Below, in pieces: positions 8,999-15,955 of a stretch of DNA of 15,997 nt; the stretch's first letter is position 1; each line of letters starts with the position of its first letter. The position numbers and the translations under genes are program-made. The stretch is from an uncultured Lysobacteraceae bacterium. Lineage in GTDB: Bacteria > Pseudomonadota > Gammaproteobacteria > Xanthomonadales > Xanthomonadaceae. The notes under the pieces are model-generated. The model was not told the origin of the DNA, did no database searches, and worked only from the letters and a program-made list of their open reading frames with translations. Location of the stretch: positions 1 to 15,997 of the forward strand of contig CAKZGB010000010.1 in NCBI GenBank assembly GCA_936911875.1, read 5' to 3'.

Positions 8999-9424
8999 AA
9001 GGCCCGCGGTCGTCTTCTGGCTTGGTCGTGCTAGCAGGTAACCGAGACACGCGAAGGGGAAGTACGCGCCAATCAAGTCCACTGCGACAAACCAAGTCGG
9101 CGCCGGGATCATGCGTGCTGCCGATATTCCGCCGACAAAGAAAAGTGCGCCCACAACCAATGCGGCCATCAACTTGTGCCGAGGCGCCAATTTTGCGGCG
9201 ATGAAGGCGCCAACAAGTGTTCCGAGGGCGTGGGCTAGAAACGGGAATAGAAAGTGGCGTGGCTCTAACTGCGGCAGCGCGGCACGAATGCCGTCAGCCG
9301 TTGTCATGTCGGCACCTGAAGGAGGCGGAATCACATGGCCGCTGGCCATGATGAGCGCCATGTTTATGGCGCTGCCCAGGACAAGGCCAAGAACAACTGC
9401 GAGGATGAGTTTTACAGTGGGCAT
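8993..9424 (-). CDS. cassette-borne integral membrane protein, 143 aa
   Basis: The hydrophobic protein has four likely membrane segments (about residues 3-27, 58-80, 84-105, 112-131) and a short loop GHVIPPPSGADM (29-40). EPRHFLFPFLAHALGTLVGAFIAAKLAPRH (54-83) and PAPTWFVAVDLIGAYFP (107-123) are also distinctive. It looks like a conserved hypothetical membrane family without a known function. It forms a complete cassette: the ATG lies 21 bases after a core site (GTTAGGC), with a purine-rich AAGAGAG before the start. The TAA is embedded in the next attC core. No independent promoter is evident, so expression may come from the toxin-antitoxin cassette upstream. Confidence 0.8.
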   Translation of the reverse strand: MPTVKLILAVVLGLVLGSAINMALIMASGHVIPPPSGADMTTADGIRAALPQLEPRHFLFPFLAHALGTLVGAFIAAKLAPRHKLMAALVVGALFFVGGISAARMIPAPTWFVAVDLIGAYFPFACLGYLLARPSQKTTAGLT

Positions 9425-9444
9425 CGGTGTTCTCTCTTAGTGTT

Positions 9445-9463
9445 GCCTAACGAATGGTTAGAT
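9445..9463 (-). other. attC: collapsed attC remnant between two cassettes
   Basis: On the minus strand ATCTAAC (RYYYAAC) and GTTAGGC (GTTRRRY) are separated by only CATTC. Both conserved core ends match the attC consensus but the stem arms are missing. The remnant lies 6 bases after the antitoxin stop and just before the next gene, exactly where an attC is expected. Confidence 0.6.
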
Positions 9464-9469
9464 TGCGTA

Positions 9470-9757
9470 CTAAGCAACCTTGAGGATCAACTTCTTTCCA
9501 CATGCGTCCGCATACTTTCGCAGGGTGGCGATAGAAGGAGAGTGTTTTCCTGTAGCCAATGACCTCTCAAGACGAGCCACGGCCGGAGCCTGAGTTCCCA
9601 TTTTTGCTGCGACATCGGCTTGGGTTAGCCCCGCTTTGTGTCTGGCCTTGAGAAGCGCATCCAGAAGCGCACCTTCTTCGTGTTCGATGCGTTCGACTTC
9701 TGCTTTGACACCAGGCCGCCGCAGAAGCGCTTTTACCATTTGGTCATGACTGCGCAT
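9470..9757 (-). CDS. higA: HigA-like XRE-family antitoxin
   Basis: The 95-residue protein has an N-terminal helical stretch, then a Cro/CI-type helix-turn-helix at ~38-68 (ARHKAGLTQADVAAKMGTQAPAVARLERS). The C-terminus ATLRKYADACGKKLILKV is typical of antitoxins paired with HigB/Gp49-like toxins. It would bind and neutralise the toxin and repress the shared promoter. Its ATG lies inside the toxin gene (14-base overlap), giving the toxin-first order of higBA loci. The stop TAG is 6 bases from the collapsed attC. It appears intact, unlike its partner. Confidence 0.88.
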   Translation of the reverse strand: MRSHDQMVKALLRRPGVKAEVERIEHEEGALLDALLKARHKAGLTQADVAAKMGTQAPAVARLERSLATGKHSPSIATLRKYADACGKKLILKVA

Positions 9758-9989
9758 GTTTGATCTCCTTCATTCTTGCAATTGCAACTTCCAGATCCCG
9801 CTTCGGTGTCTTTTGTGATTTTTTGACCAGCGTATGCAACATAAAAATACGTTTGCCAACGACGGTGCAATAAAACACCCGAGCGATGCCCTCGGCACCT
9901 TTGAGCCTGGGTTCAAATAGACCGCCACCAAGCGGCTTGGTATGAGGAACGCCCAGATTTGCGCCAAGTGCGACCATTCTCATGGTCAA
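9744..9989 (-). CDS. higB: HigB/Gp49-like toxin, probably 5'-damaged
   Basis: The RelE/HigB-superfamily (phage Gp49-like) mRNA interferase core is clear: LGVPHTKPLGGGLFEPRLKG, GIARVFYCTVVGKRIFMLH, KKSQKTPKRDLEVAIARMKEIK. From the TTG at 9989 (SD-like GAGGT eight bases upstream; ATG at 9983) only 81 residues are made, whereas the family is about 100-115. The same frame stays open to 10097 and encodes family-like sequence (DYRIEYYSSEVQEEILSLPDTLAARYIVL), but has no ATG or GTG there. An ATG at 10084 is in another frame and stops after three codons. This suggests a lost start or a one-base deletion near 10072-10076. GLFEPR has Pro where relatives have a hydrophobic residue. It may be inactive. 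Confidence 0.75.
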   Translation of the reverse strand: MTMRMVALGANLGVPHTKPLGGGLFEPRLKGAEGIARVFYCTVVGKRIFMLHTLVKKSQKTPKRDLEVAIARMKEIKHAQS

Positions 9990-10082
9990 TACGATGTACC
10001 TCGCCGCAAGTGTGTCCGGCAGAGAAAGGATCTCTTCCTGAACCTCACTGCTGTAGTACTCGATCCTGTAATCTACTCGAGC

Positions 10083-10111
10083 ATGATAACAAATATGTTA
10101 TGCTCGTTCAA
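10083..10111 (-). promoter_or_regulatory. promoter and operator of the toxin-antitoxin cassette
   Basis: On the minus strand TTGAAC (10111-10106) and TATCAT (10088-10083) are separated by exactly 17 bases, a good sigma70 arrangement. Between and across them is the inverted repeat ATAACA-AATA-TGTTAT (10086-10101), a likely HigA operator. With this -10 box the mRNA would begin downstream of the out-of-frame ATG at 10084. Confidence 0.7.
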
Positions 10112-10127
10112 GATGGCTAGACGAGCA

Positions 10128-10187
10128 ATCTAACGCCAGAATTAAGCCGAGCCGCAAAGCGGCGTCGGATTGAACGCATTGTCAGAC
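10128..10187 (-). other. attC: attC site (59-base element), near-canonical
   Basis: Minus-strand ends are GTCTGAC (10187-10181; one mismatch to RYYYAAC) and GTTAGAT (10134-10128; perfect GTTRRRY). Between them, CAATGCGTTCAATCCGA pairs with CGGCTTAATTCTGGCG, and GCCGC-TTT-GCGGC forms the tip. From memory the sequence and length (60 bases) closely resemble the aadA1-cassette attC. The orientation means that cassettes read leftward from here. Confidence 0.9.
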
Positions 10188-10210
10188 GGCGAAGACATCT
10201 GAGTTGAGAT

Positions 10211-10258
10211 GGAAAATGGTGGCCGGGACCATTTACCAAATCCGATTTTCTATTTACC
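10211..10258. repeat. heptamer repeat remnant at the eda 3' end
   Basis: On the minus strand units GGTAAAT (10258-10252), AGAAAAT, CGGATTT and GGTAAAT (10237-10231) follow one another in 7-base register. Facing plus-strand units GGAAAAT and GGTGGCC lie at 10211-10224. This is the same unit type as at 8774-8930. The stop codon and last two sense codons of eda lie in the first unit. Confidence 0.75.
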
Positions 10259-10843
10259 AGCTCCTACCATCCAAGAGCCCCCAACCCCCATCACATTCGG
10301 CAGCTGCAGGAAATCCTGGGCCGTCGCCTCGGTGATGCCGCCCGTCGGGCAGAAGCGCGCCTGGGCGAACGGGCCGGCGAAGGCCTTCAGCAGGCCGATG
10401 CCGCCGGCGGGAACCGCCGGGAATAGCTTGAATCGGGTGTAGCCACGCTCGAGGCCGACCATCAGTTCGCTGGCCGTGGCCACGCCGGGCAGCAGGGGAA
10501 TGGTGGCGGCGTCGCCCATGTCGTACACGGCCGGCGTAGCGCCGGGTGCGATGGCGAAGCGGGCGCCGGCGCGCGTGACGGCATCGAGCTGTGCGGGGGT
10601 CAGGACGGTGCCGGCGCCGACGATGGCTTCGGGGACTTCGGCGGCGATCTTGGCGATCGCGTCGATGGCGGCGTCACTGCGCAGGGTGATTTCGAGGACG
10701 GGCATGCCTTCGGCCACTAAGCGGCGGGCTAGTGGGATCGCGTCGTCGAGTTGAGCGATAGTGATGACCGGTATGATGCGGGCCGCTTCGAACAGGGCAT
10801 CGACGGCTTGTTCGCGGGCGGCGGGCGTAATGGGCGAAGTCAT
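10250..10843 (-). CDS. eda: 2-keto-3-deoxy-6-phosphogluconate aldolase, C-terminally shortened
   Basis: The enzyme splits KDPG into pyruvate and glyceraldehyde-3-phosphate, the last Entner-Doudoroff step. E51 in VLEITLRS and the Schiff-base lysine K139 in RFKLFPA are present, as are GAGTVL (77-82), RFAIAPG (95-101) and CPTGGI (165-170). The product is 197 residues; E. coli Eda is 213. After GGSWMV the usual P-A-D-led C-terminal helix is missing and the protein ends GAGK, encoded by repeat-like DNA. All catalytic residues remain, so activity is possible, but trimer packing may be affected. The ATG abuts the glk stop with no gap. It is the last gene of the zwf-pgl-edd-glk-eda operon. Confidence 0.95.
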   Translation of the reverse strand: MTSPITPAAREQAVDALFEAARIIPVITIAQLDDAIPLARRLVAEGMPVLEITLRSDAAIDAIAKIAAEVPEAIVGAGTVLTPAQLDAVTRAGARFAIAPGATPAVYDMGDAATIPLLPGVATASELMVGLERGYTRFKLFPAVPAGGIGLLKAFAGPFAQARFCPTGGITEATAQDFLQLPNVMGVGGSWMVGAGK

Positions 10844-11881
10844 TTAGGGCCCCAGCGGGTGCGTGTTGCGGAGTGAGTTGGCGGCGCCGAGCAGGCCGGG
10901 CTCGGGGTGCGTGGTGGCGAACACGTCCACGTTCTCGAGGTAGGCGACAAAGCGGCCCTTGGCTAGGAAGCGTTCGCGGAAGGCACTGGCCATCAGGAAC
11001 GGAATGAAGCGCGGCACGATGCCGCCGGCAATCACTAAGGCGCGCGAGCCGTGAATCAGAGCCGTGTCGCCGCAGACGCTACCCAAAATGGCGCAGAAGC
11101 GTGCGAGGGTGCGGCGGGCGTCGTTGTCGTGTCCGGCCAATGCGGCCGCGACGATATCGGCGGGATCGCGGACCGATTGGGTCTGGCCGGTGGCGTGGTC
11201 GATCTGGTTGCGCAGCACGGCATCGATCTGCGCCATGCCGCTGCCGCACAGAATGCGTTCGTTCGAGCAGCGTCCGTGACGCGCGGTGAGCCAGCGGTTG
11301 ATCAGTTCTTCTTCGGCATTGAGCGGGGCGAAGGACACGTGGCCGCCTTCCGTTTCAATTACGTCCCAACCGGTGTTCGCATTGCCGACCAGCATTGCCA
11401 CGCCCAGACCCGTGCCCGGGCCGAGCACCGTGACGGGGCCGCGGCTGATGTTTTTGTTGCGCACGTACAGCGGCATCAGATGTTCGGCGGTCAGCGCCGG
11501 CACACTCCAGGCCACCGCGCCGAAATCGTTGAGCAGTTGCAGCTCGTCAAAGCCCAGCGCCTTGCGCAGGTCTTCGCGGTTGAAGCTCCACGACAGATTG
11601 GTCAGTCGAATGTTGTCGGTGTTGACCGGGCTGGCCACGGCAATCGCGGCGCGCGGCGGGCGAATGCCGATCTCGGTCAGATACGTTTCGATGACGTGCT
11701 GCAGGCTGGCGTAGTCCGCATTTTTATAGCGGCGCGCATGCAGCAGTTCCAGTTCCGGTGTGGCGGTGTCGGTGATCGCAAAGCGCGAGTTGGTGCCGCC
11801 GATGTCGGCTACCAGTGCCAGCGTTGCCACGTCGCTACTTATGTTCGAAGCGGCACTCGTCGCATCGTTTGTGTTGCTCAT
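10844..11881 (-). CDS. glk: glucokinase (ATP-dependent, ROK-unrelated Glk family)
   Basis: Glk phosphorylates cytosolic glucose to glucose-6-phosphate with ATP. The 345-residue protein matches the E. coli-type Glk family: ADIGGTNSRF (25-34, phosphate loop), LLNDFGA (116-122, catalytic base D119), GPGTGLGVA (154-162), ETEGGHVSFAP (176-186, sugar-binding Glu and His) and NERILCGSG with E208. A Thr/Ser/Asn-rich extension of ~18 residues precedes the core. An internal start is not obvious, and the ATG overlaps the edd stop as ATGA, implying translational coupling. It feeds Zwf, encoded in the same operon, with glucose released by the nearby alpha-glucosidase. Confidence 0.95.
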   Translation of the reverse strand: MSNTNDATSAASNISSDVATLALVADIGGTNSRFAITDTATPELELLHARRYKNADYASLQHVIETYLTEIGIRPPRAAIAVASPVNTDNIRLTNLSWSFNREDLRKALGFDELQLLNDFGAVAWSVPALTAEHLMPLYVRNKNISRGPVTVLGPGTGLGVAMLVGNANTGWDVIETEGGHVSFAPLNAEEELINRWLTARHGRCSNERILCGSGMAQIDAVLRNQIDHATGQTQSVRDPADIVAAALAGHDNDARRTLARFCAILGSVCGDTALIHGSRALVIAGGIVPRFIPFLMASAFRERFLAKGRFVAYLENVDVFATTHPEPGLLGAANSLRNTHPLGP

Positions 11882-13698
11882 GCGAGCTCCTTGCCAAATA
11901 AGGAACAGGCGCCCGACTCCGCGGGGCCGGCCACGGATCGGTTGCCGGTGAACAGCTCACGACCGAATCCGAACTGATTGCCTTGCAGGTTGCCAGTCAG
12001 CACTTCGCGCGTGGCCAGTTCCTCGTCGGCGACCAGCAGCTGCACCAGTCCCTGTTCGGCATCGATTTCGATGAGATCGCCGTCGCGGACCTTGCCGATC
12101 AGGCCGCCATGCAGGGCCTCGGGCGTGATGTGGATGGCGGCCAGCACCTTGCCGGATGCGCCCGACATGCGACCGTCAGTCAGCAGCGCGACGCGTTGGC
12201 CGCGGTCCTGCATCACCGACAGGGCCGGCGTCAGTTTGTGCAGCTCGGGCATGCCGTTGGCGGCGGGACCTTGGCCGCGCACCACCACCACCATGTCGCC
12301 AGTCAGCTCGCCGTTCCGGAACGCGGCATGCACCTGATCCTGCGAGTCGAACACGCGAGCCGGTGCGCGCAGGTGACGGTGTTCGCCCGCGACCGCGCTG
12401 ATCTTGACCACGCACCGGCCGAGGTTGCCTTGCAGACGGCGCAGACCGCCTTCGGAATCAAACGGATCGACGACCGGGCGCACGACTTCGCCATCGAGGC
12501 TGCTATCGGGCGGCTGGCGCCACGACAGTTTCAGATCGTCGAGGAAGGGCTCGCGGGCTTGCGCGTACAGATCGCCGCCGTGCACGCACGCGATGTCCGC
12601 ATGCAGCAAGCCGTGATCGAGCAGTTCGCGGATGATAAAGCCCAGTCCGCCCGCCGCCTGGAAGTGATTCACGTCGGCCGAGCCGTTGGGGTAGACGCGA
12701 GCCAGCAGCGGAGTGGCGCGCGAGATCTCATCGAGATCGTCCCAGTTGATCTGCACGCCGGCGCAACGGGCCATCGCCACCAAGTGGATCGCCAGGTTGG
12801 TCGAGCCCCCCGTGGCTGCCAGTCCGACCATGCCATTGACGAAGGCCTTCTCGTCGAGCGTTTGCGCCAGCGGGCGATAGGTCGCACTCAAGGCGGTGTT
12901 GCGGATGACCTGCTCAGTGGACGCGGCGGTCAGCGCATCGCGCAGGGGCGTACCGGGCTGGATGAAGGCGGTGCCGGGCAGGTGGAGGCCCATGACTTCC
13001 ATCAGCATCTGATTGGAGTTGGCGGTGCCGTAGAACGTGCAGGTGCCGGCGGCGTGGTACGAGGCGGCCTCCGCAGCGAGGAGTTCGGCGCGTGTGGCCT
13101 TGCCTTCGGCATAGCGATTGCGGACGGCAGCTTTCTCTTTGTTGGGGATGCCGCTGGGCATGGGACCGGCGGGCACAAAGATCACCGGCAGGTGGCCAAA
13201 ACTCAGGGCGCCCATAACCAGGCCGGGCACGATCTTGTCGCACACGCCCAGCAGCAGGGCGCCGTCGAACATGTCGTGGGACAGCGCGATGGCCGTGGCT
13301 TGCGCGATCACATCGCGCGAGAACAGCGAGAGCTCCATGCCGGCGCGGCCTTGGGTCACACCGTCGCACATGGCGGGCACGCCGCCGGCCACTTGCGCGG
13401 TGGCGTGATGCGCGCGGGCAATGGCACGGATCAGGCTCGGGTAGGTCTCAAACGGCTGGTGCGCGCTGAGCATGTCGTTGTAGGCGGTGACGATGCCGAT
13501 GTTGGCGCCGGCACCGTCGCGCAGTTCCTGCTTGTCCTGGCCCGAGGCCGCAAAGCCGTGCGCCAGATTGCCGCAGCTCAGGCGCGTGCGGGCGGGAGAG
13601 CTGAGGCGCGCGGCATCCATGCGTTGCAGGTAGTCGGCGCGGCTGGCAGCCGAGCGCTCGCGGATTCGGCGGGTGACCGCCTCGATGACAGAATTCAT
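11878..13698 (-). CDS. edd: 6-phosphogluconate dehydratase
   Basis: Edd dehydrates 6-phosphogluconate to KDPG using an iron-sulfur cluster. From ATG 13698 the protein has 606 residues (E. coli 603). Motifs are TAYNDMLSAHQP (~71-82), PAMCDGVTQGRAGMELSLFSRD (Cys ~111), GVCDKIVPG (Cys ~153), GTCTFYGTANSNQMLMEVMGLHLPG (Cys ~220) and DGRMSGASGKVLAAIHITPEA near the C-terminus. The three cysteines are the candidate cluster ligands of the IlvD/Edd family. A TTG at 13707 lies in frame upstream, but ATG 13698 forms an ATGA overlap with the pgl stop and is preferred. It overlaps glk by 4 bases. No sign of damage. Confidence 0.97.
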   Translation of the reverse strand: MNSVIEAVTRRIRERSAASRADYLQRMDAARLSSPARTRLSCGNLAHGFAASGQDKQELRDGAGANIGIVTAYNDMLSAHQPFETYPSLIRAIARAHHATAQVAGGVPAMCDGVTQGRAGMELSLFSRDVIAQATAIALSHDMFDGALLLGVCDKIVPGLVMGALSFGHLPVIFVPAGPMPSGIPNKEKAAVRNRYAEGKATRAELLAAEAASYHAAGTCTFYGTANSNQMLMEVMGLHLPGTAFIQPGTPLRDALTAASTEQVIRNTALSATYRPLAQTLDEKAFVNGMVGLAATGGSTNLAIHLVAMARCAGVQINWDDLDEISRATPLLARVYPNGSADVNHFQAAGGLGFIIRELLDHGLLHADIACVHGGDLYAQAREPFLDDLKLSWRQPPDSSLDGEVVRPVVDPFDSEGGLRRLQGNLGRCVVKISAVAGEHRHLRAPARVFDSQDQVHAAFRNGELTGDMVVVVRGQGPAANGMPELHKLTPALSVMQDRGQRVALLTDGRMSGASGKVLAAIHITPEALHGGLIGKVRDGDLIEIDAEQGLVQLLVADEELATREVLTGNLQGNQFGFGRELFTGNRSVAGPAESGACSLFGKELA

Positions 13699-14393
13699 GG
13701 GGCCCAATGGATCTCGGTGTTGGTGGCGCTGTCGTTGATCAGCGCCAGAATCGGGGCGAGCAGCGGATCGCCCAGGTCCAAGGCGCGACGCAGGGCATCG
13801 CGTTTGGCTTGGCCTCGGATCGCCAGGATCACCGCGCGCGAGCGCAGCAGGCGTTGGGCCGTAAGGGTAATGCGCGGATACGGCGCCTCGGCGGGCAGCG
13901 GATCGGGAACGGTCTGCAGCACGTCGACGTGGCTGAGTTTGTCGAGCCCTTCGGCCAGGTTCACCGCGCCCGGGAACAGCGAGGCCGTGTGCATGTCATT
14001 GCCCATGCCCAGCACGGTCGCCGTGAAATGCATCGGATAGGCATTGGCCGCATCCAGTGCCGGTTGAAGGCCCGTACCGCCATCGTCTTGTGTAATCGGC
14101 AGGACGGTCACGCCGGCGGCGTCGGCAAACGCTTCGCGGAACTGATGCACGTTGCTGTGGATGTCGGTATGCGCGACGCAGCGATCATCGCCGGGGAGCA
14201 CCGTGACGCGGGACCAGTCCAGATTGGCGCCGGCCAGTTCTTTGTATACGGGCAGGGGGGTGGACCCGCCGGCCAGACACAGCACGGCCGGACGGTCGGC
14301 GGCCAGATCCTCACGCACTCGAGTGACCAGTTGTTTGACCAGCGCGCGTTGCCAGTCGGCGGCACTCTTGTAGGGGATCAGCTCAAACGGCAT
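13695..14393 (-). CDS. pgl: 6-phosphogluconolactonase (DevB/Pgl type)
   Basis: The enzyme hydrolyses 6-phosphogluconolactone made by Zwf. The 232-residue protein has LAGGSTP (40-46), GDDRCV (68-73, where many relatives have DERxV) and LGMGNDMHTASLFPG (128-142). The last motif normally reads GMGxDGHTASLFPG; the G-to-M change next to the catalytic His is the only unusual residue I see. The C-terminal ITLTAQRLLRSRAVILAIRGQAKRDAL region is typical. The ATG is 3 bases after the zwf stop and the TGA overlaps the edd ATG, so translation is probably coupled through the operon. Confidence 0.95.
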   Translation of the reverse strand: MPFELIPYKSAADWQRALVKQLVTRVREDLAADRPAVLCLAGGSTPLPVYKELAGANLDWSRVTVLPGDDRCVAHTDIHSNVHQFREAFADAAGVTVLPITQDDGGTGLQPALDAANAYPMHFTATVLGMGNDMHTASLFPGAVNLAEGLDKLSHVDVLQTVPDPLPAEAPYPRITLTAQRLLRSRAVILAIRGQAKRDALRRALDLGDPLLAPILALINDSATNTEIHWAP

Positions 14394-14396
14394 GGC

Positions 14397-15893
14397 TCAG
14401 TTCCACTCGTGGCCGTTGCGCACCACCAGGTTGGTCGCGGTGGTCGGGCCCCAGCTGCCGGCGGGATACGGACTCGGATGCAACTCGGCTTGCTCCCAGC
14501 CGGCCAGAATGCCATCGACCCATGCCCACGAGGTCTCAGTCTCGTCGCGACGGACGAAGAGCGTGCCATTGCCTTCGATCGCGTCTAAATACAGACGTTC
14601 GTAGGCGGGGCGGCGGCGCAGGGCCTTGAACTCTTCCTGCGCGTCAAAATCGAGCGAGACTTTGGCAAAGCGGATGCCGTGGCGGTCGAGGCCGGGCGTC
14701 TTGTTGAGGAGCTCCAGTTCGATGCGCTCCTCGGGCTGGAGTCTGATGATCAGCGCGTTGGGCTCGTTGATCACCTTGCCGCCAAAGATCGAGTGGGGCA
14801 CGGACTTGAACTGGATGAAAATCTTGGTCTCACGTTCCGGCATGCGTTTGCCGGTGCGAAGGTAGAACGGGACGCCGCGCCATCGCCAGTTATCGACCAT
14901 GGCCCGCACGGCGACAAAGGTCTCGGTGTCGCTGTCGCGTCCGAGCTCGTCATCGTATCCGGGGACGGCCTGGCCTTCGATAGCGCCTGCCGTATATTGC
15001 CCGCGCGCCGTTTCGACGTTGACGTCATGCGCCGTGATCGGCCGCAGCGAGGACAGGACCTTGATCTTTTCGTTGCGCACCGCGGTCGGTTCAAACGCCG
15101 AAGGCGGCTCCATCGCCGTCAGGCACAACAGTTGCAGTAAGTGGTTCTGCAGCATGTCGCGAATCGCGCCCGAGCTGTCGTAGTAGTCGCCACGGCCTTC
15201 GACACCTACCGTTTCGGCAATCGTGATCTGCACCTGCTCGATGTAGCGGGCGTTCCACAGCGGTTCGAACAGCGCGTTGCCGAAGCGCAGGGCCAGCAGG
15301 TTCTGCACGCCTTCCTTGCCGAGGTAATGATCGACGCGGTAGATCCGTTCTTCGTCAAAGTGTTGCGCCACGCCGTCGTTGATCTCGCGGGCGGTGTCCA
15401 GGCTTGTGCCGATCGGTTTTTCCAGCATCACGCGCGTGCCCGCGCCGGACAGATTGTGTGTGCCCAGTGCCGCCGTTATCGGCGCAAAGAAGCGGGGCGC
15501 CGTGCTCAGGTGGTAGACCACATCGCCATGGCGCAAGTCGGTGATGACTTGGCACAGTTCCGCCATCGACTGTTCGCTGCTGACATCGGCGGGGTGGTAG
15601 TGCATTCGTGCCAGCAGGGCCGTCACGTGGGTCTCGTTGAGTTCACCCTTAGGAATAAAGGTCTCCAGCGCCTCGCGCACAAACGCTCTGAAGCCGGCGT
15701 CATCGAGCTCGGTGCGACCCGTGCCCAGAATGCGCATGGCATCGGGCAGCAGGTTCTCGGCTTGCAGGCCGTACATGGACGGCAGCAGCATGCGCTGCGC
15801 CAGATCGCCGGTGGCACCAAAGATGACGAACAGTGTGGCAGGTTGAGCTCTCATGAATTCCCGGGCTGAAGGGTCCACATCATTTAACGGCAT
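14397..15893 (-). CDS. zwf: glucose-6-phosphate dehydrogenase
   Basis: Zwf oxidises glucose-6-phosphate to the lactone with NAD(P)+. Motifs (numbered from ATG 15893) are VIFGATGDLAQR (23-34, nucleotide binding), LEKPIG (157-162) and RVDHYLGKE (186-194, catalytic His189 and substrate binding). Length is 498 residues, close to the family's ~490. An in-frame ATG at 15854 (485 residues, MRAQPATLFVIFGATGDL) matches the usual short N-terminus and could be the true start; neither start has a strong ribosome-binding site. It is the first gene of the operon, with a 104-base upstream region ending in a 42-bp palindrome. I did not find a canonical HexR operator there. Confidence 0.96.
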   Translation of the reverse strand: MPLNDVDPSAREFMRAQPATLFVIFGATGDLAQRMLLPSMYGLQAENLLPDAMRILGTGRTELDDAGFRAFVREALETFIPKGELNETHVTALLARMHYHPADVSSEQSMAELCQVITDLRHGDVVYHLSTAPRFFAPITAALGTHNLSGAGTRVMLEKPIGTSLDTAREINDGVAQHFDEERIYRVDHYLGKEGVQNLLALRFGNALFEPLWNARYIEQVQITIAETVGVEGRGDYYDSSGAIRDMLQNHLLQLLCLTAMEPPSAFEPTAVRNEKIKVLSSLRPITAHDVNVETARGQYTAGAIEGQAVPGYDDELGRDSDTETFVAVRAMVDNWRWRGVPFYLRTGKRMPERETKIFIQFKSVPHSIFGGKVINEPNALIIRLQPEERIELELLNKTPGLDRHGIRFAKVSLDFDAQEEFKALRRRPAYERLYLDAIEGNGTLFVRRDETETSWAWVDGILAGWEQAELHPSPYPAGSWGPTTATNLVVRNGHEWN

Positions 15894-15941
15894 GCGCCGT
15901 AACCGTATGGCGTGAATACGATATCAGTATGCCCGCAAACC

Positions 15942-15947
15942 TATAAT
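15942..15947 (+). promoter_or_regulatory. possible -10 box of a divergent rightward promoter
   Basis: A perfect TATAAT lies on the plus strand upstream of zwf. No matching -35 hexamer is seen at 16-18 bases. If used, transcription would run rightward into the terminal palindrome, toward a gene outside the window. Confidence 0.3.
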
Positions 15948-15955
15948 GGGGACGG

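Noticed and set aside
11051..11977. A 308-codon plus-strand frame antisense to glk
   Set aside because: Same cause: shadow of a GC-rich gene with no recognisable motif.
11983..14040. A 685-codon open frame on the plus strand, antisense to edd and pgl
   Set aside because: It lies opposite two intact, well-recognised enzymes, has low-complexity His/Gly/Ala/Arg-rich sequence without a domain, and is explained by high GC at third positions leaving few stops.
15894..15955. HexR operator before zwf
   Set aside because: No match to the TGTAATTAAATTACA-type palindrome is seen; the 42-bp palindrome differs in sequence.
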